A DNA stretch of 6,823 bases from Gammaproteobacteria bacterium UBA4475 (lineage in GTDB: Bacteria; Pseudomonadota; Gammaproteobacteria; Pseudomonadales; Azotimanducaceae): the NCBI GenBank assembly GCA_002389265.1, contig DGOD01000014.1, forward strand, positions 1-6,823, written 5' to 3'. Both the position numbers and the translations under genes were made by a program. Below the pieces are notes generated by a model. The model was not told where the DNA came from. It saw nothing but the letters and a program-made list of their open reading frames with translations, and did not search any database. This document shows, piece by piece, positions 1 to 6,016 of the stretch; the stretch's first letter is position 1, and the number at the start of each line of letters is the position of its first letter.

Positions 1-118
1 CCTTATCTCGGCAGGGTATAGGAAGACCTAGCCACATTTATTGTTATTCCACCAGATACAAATTCCGTCCAAGTCCGAGCTGGCGATATTGCTTGACGAA
101 ATCTAGTGGTAGTTAAAA

Positions 119-157
119 AGGAAACCGCCAGAGTCAGACTGCGAGCCCCGGTTTTTT
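119..157. terminator. Candidate bidirectional rho-independent terminator
   Basis: Imperfect inverted repeat. AAACCG at 122-127 pairs with CGGTTT at 149-154, and G-T and A-T pairs extend the stem outward to 119/157. It is flanked by a T-run on the plus strand (152-157) and an A-run at 115-119 that reads as T on the minus strand. The loop is long (about 21 bases), with only a weak inner 3-base pairing (CAG 129-131 with CTG 139-141), so stability is modest. It could end the retinal operon transcript, which would then carry about 440 bases of 3' untranslated RNA, or a rightward gene left of the window. Confidence 0.35.
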
Positions 158-240
158 AGCTGTTTGTAGGTTACCGGACCGAGTTGGAACCCTCCAGCTT
201 CAGGAGCTGTCAAAATAGTTAGCTCGTATCATCGAATAGA

Positions 241-516
241 TCAGATGGTGGCGAAGAATTTCTCACACATCTTTATTTGGATGCGGATAGCCGCCCCCTT
301 AATACTCACTTTCATTTCTGAGTCCCCGACTTCACCACTCTCTCCGAACGTTTTATCAGAAAAGTGCCGATCACACGTTGCACAATAGTCAATCTGAGAA
401 CCCAGCTAGTGACACAAAAAACAGGCCGAACGTGAAAATATTGTGCCCTTAGCGTCTTTGATAACGCCTGAAGCTGCGAAAAAAACCAACGTAAATTGCA
501 CGCGAAAAGTCCACAT
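241..516 (-). pseudogene. Possible interrupted small exported protein frame (CxxCH), very tentative
   Basis: From ATG 514-516 the minus strand reads MWTFRVQFTLVFFAASG, then 19 further codons, ending SACFLCH and a TAG at 406-408 (36 aa). The same frame continues open for 54 more codons after the TAG, through IDYCATCDRHFSDK to a TGA at 241-243. The start has a basic residue plus a hydrophobic stretch like a short signal peptide. CFLCH (409-423) fits the c-type heme attachment pattern CxxCH, and a CxxC follows. I do not recognise a family. There is no good Shine-Dalgarno, and one stop in about 91 codons in one of six frames can occur by chance, so this may be no gene at all. Confidence 0.15.
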
Positions 517-599
517 AGTTTATGCTCAGCGTCGAGCGCTTAGCCACCACAGAGTTGTGGCGATGGCCTGGTGACAAATAACTCCTTAGTCGACAACCT

Positions 600-1622
600 C
601 TAGCAAGCAGTGTTTGCAATCAATGGCGCACATTTGAGATCAGCCAGCGTTGCCGAGCCGGTTGCGAACATCGCAATCCTCAGCTGCGCCCTCCAGCACT
701 CGATGTGCTGGTGTAATATCGCCTCTCCAGCTTCATAAGCGAGTAAAAACGGCTGCGCTGCGCCTGCCAATCGCGCGCCAAGCCGAATCACCTTGGCAAC
801 ATCGAGGCCCGAGCGAATACCACCAGAGGCGATTAATGTCGCCTGCGTCAGCCCTGACAGCTGATTAAGCGATGCTACCAGCGGAATTCCCCAATCATGG
901 AAAGGCTCCCCGATCTGGAATGCAGCAGCATCTACTTGCGCCTCAATACCCGCCCAACTGGTGCCTCCGGCGGCAGCGATATCAATATAGGTTATGCCGC
1001 AATCTATGAGTCTTTGCGCGGTCTGCAGGCCAATACCATGTCCAACTTCCTTAACGATAATGGGTTGTGAACTGCGACGAACCAAGTCAGCAAGTGCCTT
1101 TGTGACATGCCGCCAGTCTGTGTCTCCAGTGCACTGAATAGCTTCTTGTAGCGGATTGAGATGAATGATCATAGCGTCGGCTTCTGCGATCTCCATACAG
1201 CGCAGGGCATTATCGACACCGGCTCCCTGAGTTAGCTGAGCGCCCCCCAAGTTGGCCAGAATAGGAATGTTCGGCGCCAAATCACGAAGCTGGAAGCTGG
1301 CCCGCGCGGTCTTATCTTCAAGCGCGATCCGCATAGACCCCAGTGCTAATGCGATACCGTGCTGCTCTGCCGCCCGAGCTAACGCTTGGTTTAGGGTCAG
1401 TGCCCTTTGGGTACCACCACTCATAGAACTAATGATGAGCGGCATCGATAAGGACTTTCGCAAAAATACTGTCGAGGTATCAATCTCCGCTAGTGATAAC
1501 TCAGGTAGGGAGTTGGGCTCGAAGCGAACATGCTCTAGCCCGGTTGAAATGGCCATTTGTGCCGATGGCCTCATCGCAACATCAATATGTCGGTTCTTAC
1601 GCTCGCCGATATTTTCTGTCAT
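600..1622 (-). CDS. fni: Type 2 isopentenyl-diphosphate delta-isomerase (Fni/IDI-2)
   Basis: FMN- and NAD(P)H-dependent isomerase that interconverts IPP and DMAPP in the cytoplasm, supplying the allylic primer for CrtE. The protein is 340 aa, the usual length, with a TIM-barrel pattern. Family motifs in order: R8-K9-x-x-H12 (ERKNRHI), ISSMSGGT (64-71, FMN-phosphate region), LGSMR (94-98), ILANLGGAQL (121-130), IIHLNPLQEAIQ (152-163, with H154, N156, Q159 and the Mg-binding E160), IVKEVGHGIG (189-198, K191), AAAGGTSWAGIE (216-227) and IASGGIRSG (264-272). The longer frame from 1706 adds 28 residues that lie over blh in another frame and lack family similarity; the strong GAGGTGA site fixes ATG 1620-1622. 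It is the last gene of the operon. It is unrelated in fold to the Nudix-type Idi (IDI-1), though retinal clusters often label either one 'idi'. Confidence 0.95.
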   Translation of the reverse strand: MTENIGERKNRHIDVAMRPSAQMAISTGLEHVRFEPNSLPELSLAEIDTSTVFLRKSLSMPLIISSMSGGTQRALTLNQALARAAEQHGIALALGSMRIALEDKTARASFQLRDLAPNIPILANLGGAQLTQGAGVDNALRCMEIAEADAMIIHLNPLQEAIQCTGDTDWRHVTKALADLVRRSSQPIIVKEVGHGIGLQTAQRLIDCGITYIDIAAAGGTSWAGIEAQVDAAAFQIGEPFHDWGIPLVASLNQLSGLTQATLIASGGIRSGLDVAKVIRLGARLAGAAQPFLLAYEAGEAILHQHIECWRAQLRIAMFATGSATLADLKCAPLIANTAC

Positions 1623-1629
1623 GTACCAT

Positions 1630-1636
1630 TCACCTC
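1630..1636 (-). promoter_or_regulatory. Ribosome binding site of fni, containing the blh stop codon
   Basis: GAGGTGA on the minus strand, a seven-base match to the anti-Shine-Dalgarno complement, with 7 bases before the ATG at 1620-1622. The final TGA is the blh stop codon, so terminating ribosomes sit directly on the fni start signal. This site decides the fni start over an in-frame ATG at 1704-1706. Confidence 0.8.
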
Positions 1637-2469
1637 GCAGGGTAACTTCGATCAACGCCCGAAGCACCGTGAGTAGAGCTATCGAGCCAGGGAAGATACA
1701 GATCAATTAACAACATATGAGGCACTGTTAGCGCGAACAAGCCAATAAAAAAAACCTGTACCACCGCAGCAGTCCACAGCGTGGTCGCCGGTAACCAGAG
1801 CGCCGCCAGCAGCGCCATCAGCACCGTGATCGACGTCAGTGAGATCATCATAATCCATCCCAATCGAGGACTCGACAGATCGGACAATATGCGGCTAATG
1901 TGGCGCCGCGAATGCCAAGCACAGAAATAGATGCACAAACTCCAGAGCGGTGGCGTCATAATACTCAACGCTGCAAAGCTCAGCGTGCTGATAACCGCTT
2001 TGCCATCACCATTGAGAATACGCACCACGACGGTAACTAATGCGAGTAGAGACCAGGGGATGATCAGCCAATTAATAATTTGCATGATGATGCTCCCGTC
2101 AGCACCTAAGACTATGAACAATTCGTGCACAACTGACTGATGACTGAAAGGTAGCAGTAATACCCAGATGCCACCGTCGGTAACTACCCGCAAAATATGT
2201 TGCACCGTATAACCTGAGTGTGACTGATCAGATTGCCCAAAGTGCCACATACTCATCCCAAGAAATACGGCCAAACAAACAGTCGGCAAAACTATCCACA
2301 GCAAAACACACACACCACACAAGAGTAAATAAGCAAGTAGCAATAGTATGCGAGGCCAGAGAGCCGAGCATCGCTGAAAAATAATTGCGCCATCTAAAGC
2401 GCCGTGAGGCACGCCAAAAACCACCATCAACGAGATAGGTATCACAATCTGAATCAGTGTCTCGTTCAT
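1630..2469 (-). CDS. blh: Beta-carotene 15,15'-dioxygenase Blh (Brp-like)
   Basis: Integral membrane iron-dependent dioxygenase of the Brp/Blh family that cleaves beta-carotene at its central double bond to two all-trans-retinal, the rhodopsin chromophore. The protein is 279 aa and strongly hydrophobic; about seven or eight membrane segments can be read, roughly at residues 7-20, 39-60, 62-75, 100-120, 126-149, 158-183, 205-226 and 232-255. The histidines that coordinate iron in the characterised marine Blh have clear counterparts: H22 in GVPHGALD, H76 in SMWHFGQSD, and H186 and H190 in CAWHSRRH. A further family-like TVPHMLLIDL carries H251. The start ATG forms a 4-base ATGA overlap with the crtY stop; there is no nearby Shine-Dalgarno, so it is probably coupled to crtY. 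The TGA stop lies inside the ribosome binding site of fni. Its presence shows that the pathway ends in retinal and not in carotenoid pigment alone. Confidence 0.95.
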   Translation of the reverse strand: MNETLIQIVIPISLMVVFGVPHGALDGAIIFQRCSALWPRILLLLAYLLLCGVCVLLWIVLPTVCLAVFLGMSMWHFGQSDQSHSGYTVQHILRVVTDGGIWVLLLPFSHQSVVHELFIVLGADGSIIMQIINWLIIPWSLLALVTVVVRILNGDGKAVISTLSFAALSIMTPPLWSLCIYFCAWHSRRHISRILSDLSSPRLGWIMMISLTSITVLMALLAALWLPATTLWTAAVVQVFFIGLFALTVPHMLLIDLYLPWLDSSTHGASGVDRSYPAR

Positions 2470-3599
2470 CGCCGCGGCACCAAAAGCCTCCCGGCCGCCT
2501 TAATGAAAGGCCACTTCGGCGCCGCTAAAATAGTTCGTATCATCGGACTCCAGCCGCCCGAATCTGATAAGAAGTTTGCGAAATCATCACCACTAAGTCG
2601 GTTTGCCATTGCACCAAATAGTTCGGGCAACACCCGAATATCGGTCTTTGTCACCTCTAAAAAAATCCTGTCCATCAGTCGCGCGCGCCGACTATAGGCC
2701 TCGACATGCTGCAAACGACGATCCGACACTGCCTGCAATACTAACTGCTGCATCTGTCGTTCGGCACCCTTAAAGGCGTACCCTGTTGATGCTCTTGTCG
2801 CACCACCACCGACACCACAACCTACTAACGAGGGTTCAACAGGTTGCACTTGACCCATTGGAATCGTGGCAAACTCTGCTTCATGCCGATTATTCCTGAG
2901 TATCGATTCTGCAAAGTGCTGATCAAGCCAATCATCAATAGCTCGATAGAAATCAGCTTTAGCAGCACAGCCGTAACTGAAGATCGTCGCTTCTACAAAC
3001 AGACGCTGCTCGCCAATCGGCAATACATAGATAAAATTCACCGCTTCGGCAGCTATTGTTGTGATATCAAAATCCATGAGTATCGGATTTTTAAGCCCGT
3101 GCGGACTAGAGAATTCAACTTCAACCCCTAAAAATTGTTGCTTTAAGCAATTATCAGGAATGTAAGGCGTGCGCGTATCGATAACCTGGCGTGCGACAAC
3201 AGTGCCAGCCTCAGAGGCTATATTGAAATTCAGGCTGGATTGGCTTACCTGCCGGACCATGGCTTCCGAACGATAACACTGTCTGTTCGCCAACTGCTTC
3301 TCAAACTGCTGCTTGAGCATTAGTGCATCAAGCGAAACATATTCGCAGCGCCGCGCCTGTTGCGTCGTCATGCACCCACGGTGACGAAAATCCCAGGCAG
3401 ACCAGCGTCCATCAATCGCTGCGTCGTAATCATGTCCCTGGCTAGGCTCATGCCAAAAACTGATGCGCTGCTGACGTGCGTCGACTGGACCGATTAAGGC
3501 TACGCGTAAATCGCCTGCCCCTTGCGATAAGAGTCTATTAGTCAATCTAAGGCCGGTCACACCCGCGCCTAGAATGGCAATATCAAACACCTCAGACAT
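2466..3599 (-). CDS. crtY: Lycopene beta-cyclase CrtY
   Basis: Flavoprotein of the CrtY/LycB family that cyclises both ends of lycopene to give beta-carotene, the substrate of Blh. The protein is 377 aa. The N-terminus is FDIAILGAGVTG (dinucleotide binding, residues 5-16). It is followed by SFWHE (47-51, matching the family's aromatic W-containing element), VIDTRTP (139-145), QQFLGVEVEF (154-163), ILMDFD (173-178), FIYVLPIGEQRLFVEATIFS (189-208) and GVGGGATRASTGYAF (262-276), which resembles the family's G..A...P.TGY motif. An upstream ATG at 3641 would add 14 residues before the Rossmann strand, so ATG 3597-3599 is preferred. Neither candidate has a strong Shine-Dalgarno, so expression probably relies on coupling through the 8-base overlap with crtB. 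The stop shares ATGA with the blh start. The sequence is divergent from textbook CrtY proteins but complete. Confidence 0.93.
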   Translation of the reverse strand: MSEVFDIAILGAGVTGLRLTNRLLSQGAGDLRVALIGPVDARQQRISFWHEPSQGHDYDAAIDGRWSAWDFRHRGCMTTQQARRCEYVSLDALMLKQQFEKQLANRQCYRSEAMVRQVSQSSLNFNIASEAGTVVARQVIDTRTPYIPDNCLKQQFLGVEVEFSSPHGLKNPILMDFDITTIAAEAVNFIYVLPIGEQRLFVEATIFSYGCAAKADFYRAIDDWLDQHFAESILRNNRHEAEFATIPMGQVQPVEPSLVGCGVGGGATRASTGYAFKGAERQMQQLVLQAVSDRRLQHVEAYSRRARLMDRIFLEVTKTDIRVLPELFGAMANRLSGDDFANFLSDSGGWSPMIRTILAAPKWPFIKAAGRLLVPRR

Positions 3600-4509
3600 G
3601 CGTAAAAGGTAAATTTTTAAGCGCGTGATGCAATTTTGCATCGTGATGATATAGACGACTTGTCGGCTTAATAAGGATCATACCGATCGAGGGTAGCGCG
3701 GCCAGGGTCATTACCGCCTTTTCTACCTTGCTCAGCATCGTTCGTCCCTGCCACCAGCGTGTACCTTTGCGCCGCAACTTGCGGCCAATCGCACGATACA
3801 AATGTGCGGCCAGCAGAATAGCTACTCGATTCCGTCGTGGTAAATAGACCAACCCTAACAACCCCGAATTGTAATACTGCTCCGCAGTGTCTAACGCAAC
3901 ATTAATAGCGGCTTGCGCTTCCGCTTGTGCCGCCGCGGTTACAATTGCCAAGCTGGCCGGCTCTGCGCTCATGGGCAAATAGCGTCGTCCCATAACCGCA
4001 TCTTCCAATACATCTCTGCTGATATTTGTCAGCTGCATCGCTATACCCAAATCTATCGCATGCGCAAAAGCACGGGACTCTGTCACACCTAAGATCGGAC
4101 ACATCATTAAACCGACTGTACCGGCAACGCGATAGCAGTAACGCAGTAAATCATATTCCGTGGTTAAGGGCTTATGCTGAATATCTTGCTGAAACCCCTC
4201 TATCATCGCGGCTATCGCCGTCGGAGGCACAGACAAATTGTTGACAAGAATATTGATGCGCTTCTCTATGATGTCGGTGTTATCTAGGTCATCCGCTTTG
4301 AGCCGAGCTAGTAGTCCGTCAAAGAGATCGCCATCCACGTCACCCTGACCAGACGGCGCATCAGCAATATCGTCAAGTTCACGACACAACTGATAAAGCT
4401 CGGCAGCGGCGTACAACTGCTGATCTGCGAGAAAAACCGAGGCCCAACGAAAAGTCTTGCCATGCTGGGTTAGCGTGTCAAGCGCCTCTCTATGCTGAGT
4501 GGACTTCAT
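3592..4509 (-). CDS. crtB: Phytoene synthase CrtB
   Basis: Squalene/phytoene synthase family enzyme that condenses two GGPP head-to-head into phytoene, the first committed carotenoid step. The protein is 305 aa, typical length. Both Mg-diphosphate binding motifs are intact: YQLCRELDDIAD (DDIAD at residues 46-50) and QLTNISRDVLEDA (D166 and D170), followed by GRRYLP (174-179), which is characteristic of the family. The longest frame starts at 4557, but ATG 4507-4509 is preferred. It is preceded by a GAGG Shine-Dalgarno at 6-base spacing, and the sequence before it (MKTRNQVLTMLLVRRR) does not resemble the family. With this start crtB overlaps the end of crtI by 20 bases; at its own 3' end it overlaps crtY by 8 bases. 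No missing catalytic residue was found. Squalene synthase is the alternative within the superfamily, but the operon makes phytoene synthase clear. Confidence 0.96.
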   Translation of the reverse strand: MKSTQHREALDTLTQHGKTFRWASVFLADQQLYAAAELYQLCRELDDIADAPSGQGDVDGDLFDGLLARLKADDLDNTDIIEKRINILVNNLSVPPTAIAAMIEGFQQDIQHKPLTTEYDLLRYCYRVAGTVGLMMCPILGVTESRAFAHAIDLGIAMQLTNISRDVLEDAVMGRRYLPMSAEPASLAIVTAAAQAEAQAAINVALDTAEQYYNSGLLGLVYLPRRNRVAILLAAHLYRAIGRKLRRKGTRWWQGRTMLSKVEKAVMTLAALPSIGMILIKPTSRLYHHDAKLHHALKNLPFTHV

Positions 4510-6016
4510 GCGACGCCTCACTAGCAACATGGTTAATACCTGATTGCGCGTCTTCAATGAGCAGCGCTTCTACTACTTTCGCAGAAGATACTACGCCGGG
4601 GAGACCCGCACCCGGATGCGTACCTGCGCCAGTAAAATACAAATTGCTGATCTCCGGATCGCGATTGTGATACCTGAAATAAGCTGACTGCGAGAGTATT
4701 GGCTGAATTGAAAAACCAGCGCCAAACTCCGATTTGTACTGGTCTTTAAAATCCTCAGGCGTCATATAAAAATCTGCACAAATAGTCGATTCCAAACCCG
4801 GTAGTATCGTACGTTCGAGCGCGCTAACAATCCGATCCCGTAGTTTTGGACCCTCTACCGACCAATCTGTATTCGATTGTAAGTTCGAGACAGGACAAAG
4901 CGCGTAGAAACTCTCGCAACCCTCAGGTGCAAAGCTCGCATCAGTCGCGGTCGGGCGATGCAAATATAAAGAAAAGTCCTCGGGGACGACATGGTTATCA
5001 AAAATATCCTTTAATAATTCTTTGTGCCTCGGACCCAGCCAAATCGTGTGATGGGCAATGTCTGGGTAGGTTTTTCGACAACCAAAATATAGCACAAACA
5101 GACCCATAGAGTATTTTGTCAGCTTGTCGGGCCTTCGAATAGGCTGCCTACGTAAATTCGAGGGTAGCAAATGCTTATAGGCGTAGGGCGCGTCGCCATT
5201 GAAAACAACATTGTCTGCCGCAATAAAATTGCCCATAGCCGTATCAATACCACGGGCACGTCCATTCTCAATGCGGATCGCGGTCACATCTGTCTCAAGC
5301 CTAACGGTTATGCCCTGCTCCACCATTAAACGCGTCAATGCATCAACGAGAGCGCCCGTGCCCCCCATACAGAAATGTACGCCCCACTTACGCTCTAAAT
5401 AATGAATCAAGGTATAAATTGAAGTCGTCGTGTACGGGTTACCCCCAACCAATAAGGGGTGCACAGAAAACACCTTGCGTAAATGCTCATCTTTTATAAA
5501 TCGGCTAACCAGACCATAAACAGTGTGGTAACTTTTCAACTTAAGTAGCGCCGGCACCTGCTTGAGCATTGTGCTGAACGAAGTAAAAGGGCTGGCCGAT
5601 AACTGCTCAAAGCCCACCTCGAAAATAGACTTAGATAACCGAAGTAGCGCCTTATAACCCTCAACATCTTTTTCGTTAAAACGTGCGATCTCGGCATAGG
5701 TATGCTCGATATCGCCCTTATAGGAAAATGTTTGTCCGTCATCAAAATAGAATTCATACCAGGTATCCAGCGGCACAATTGTTACATAATCAGCTAATTC
5801 ACGATCAAAAAGTGCAAAGAGTTCCTCAAACAAAAATGGAGCAGTGATCACGGTGGGGCCAGCATCATGCTTAAATCCCTCGCGCTCGAATACTTGCGCA
5901 CGCCCGCCTAAACGAGACAACCGGTCAACAATCGTAACCTCGTGACCTAGAGCCCTACTTCTTAACGCTGACGCTATACCACCAAAACCTCCACCAACAA
6001 CCAGCGTTTGTGTCAT
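4490..6016 (-). CDS. crtI: Phytoene desaturase CrtI (lycopene-forming)
   Basis: FAD-dependent bacterial-type phytoene desaturase that introduces double bonds into phytoene, normally four steps to lycopene, at the membrane surface. The protein is 508 aa, normal for the family. The N-terminal dinucleotide-binding fold reads VVGGGFGG (residues 6-13), with an acidic ribose-binding residue at D31, then GGRAQVFEREGFKHDAGPTV (about 37-56). The C-terminal carotenoid desaturase signature, NLYFTGAGTHPGAGLPG and following residues, spans about 458-487. The longest frame begins at 6058, but I place the start at ATG 6014-6016. It puts the Rossmann motif immediately at the N-terminus, has a good Shine-Dalgarno (GAAGGA, 6023-6028) 6 bases upstream, and forms an ATGA overlap with crtE. 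The 3' end overlaps crtB by 20 bases. No damage is seen. Lycopene as the end product is inferred because crtY follows; the step number is not readable from the sequence. Confidence 0.96.
   Translation of the reverse strand: MTQTLVVGGGFGGIASALRSRALGHEVTIVDRLSRLGGRAQVFEREGFKHDAGPTVITAPFLFEELFALFDRELADYVTIVPLDTWYEFYFDDGQTFSYKGDIEHTYAEIARFNEKDVEGYKALLRLSKSIFEVGFEQLSASPFTSFSTMLKQVPALLKLKSYHTVYGLVSRFIKDEHLRKVFSVHPLLVGGNPYTTTSIYTLIHYLERKWGVHFCMGGTGALVDALTRLMVEQGITVRLETDVTAIRIENGRARGIDTAMGNFIAADNVVFNGDAPYAYKHLLPSNLRRQPIRRPDKLTKYSMGLFVLYFGCRKTYPDIAHHTIWLGPRHKELLKDIFDNHVVPEDFSLYLHRPTATDASFAPEGCESFYALCPVSNLQSNTDWSVEGPKLRDRIVSALERTILPGLESTICADFYMTPEDFKDQYKSEFGAGFSIQPILSQSAYFRYHNRDPEISNLYFTGAGTHPGAGLPGVVSSAKVVEALLIEDAQSGINHVASEASHEVHSA
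4516..4521 (-). promoter_or_regulatory. Ribosome binding site of crtB
   Basis: GTGAGG on the minus strand; its GAGG core (4516-4519) lies 6 bases before the ATG at 4507-4509. It sits inside the last codons of crtI, so crtB initiation is probably coupled to crtI translation. It supports the shorter crtB start. Confidence 0.65.

Larger units (their letters stand above)
1..599. other. Region downstream of the operon without a convincing gene
   Basis: This 599-base stretch follows the fni stop in the transcription direction. Reading all six frames, I find only short or stop-interrupted frames and no family I can name. No tRNA, rRNA, CRISPR array or insertion-sequence end is visible. It contains the inverted repeat at 119-157 and the interrupted minus-strand frame at 241-516, listed separately. 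A short tract of A residues (479-485) would read as a U-run in the operon transcript, but no strong hairpin precedes it. The stretch may be true intergenic DNA, a decayed gene, or the far end of something lying left of the window. Confidence 0.6.

Noticed and set aside
191..213. CAGCT/AGCTG hairpin and a minus-strand TTGACA (208-213) considered as a terminator or a promoter
   Set aside because: There is no T-run next to the short stem, and no -10-like sequence at a suitable distance from TTGACA.
543..561. Hairpin (CCACA-GAGT-TGTGG or GCCAC/GTGGC) close after fni, considered as the operon terminator
   Set aside because: The stem is only 5 bases and no T-run follows it in the operon direction; the nearest T-run is about 60 bases further on without a strong stem.
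1623..1706. N-terminal extension of fni from the ATG at 1704-1706
   Set aside because: It would overlap blh by about 77 bases, and the added 28 residues lack the family N-terminus; the strong GAGGTGA site supports the start at 1622.
1252..1710. Plus-strand open frame of 152 codons antisense to fni and the end of blh
   Set aside because: It lies opposite well-supported genes, its translation has no family motif, and long antisense frames are common opposite conserved coding sequence.
3600..3641. Upstream ATG for crtY adding 14 residues
   Set aside because: The Rossmann strand of this family begins within a few residues of the start, and the extension has neither a good Shine-Dalgarno nor a family-like sequence.
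3902..4102. Minus-strand 66-codon frame within crtB
   Set aside because: A shadow of crtB in another phase; no motif, and crtB is fully supported.
4510..4557. Upstream ATG for crtB adding 16 residues
   Set aside because: The shorter start has GAGG at proper spacing; the extension overlaps crtI by 68 bases and looks unlike phytoene synthase N-termini.
5536..5778. Minus-strand 80-codon frame within crtI
   Set aside because: An out-of-phase shadow of the desaturase gene, without recognisable features.
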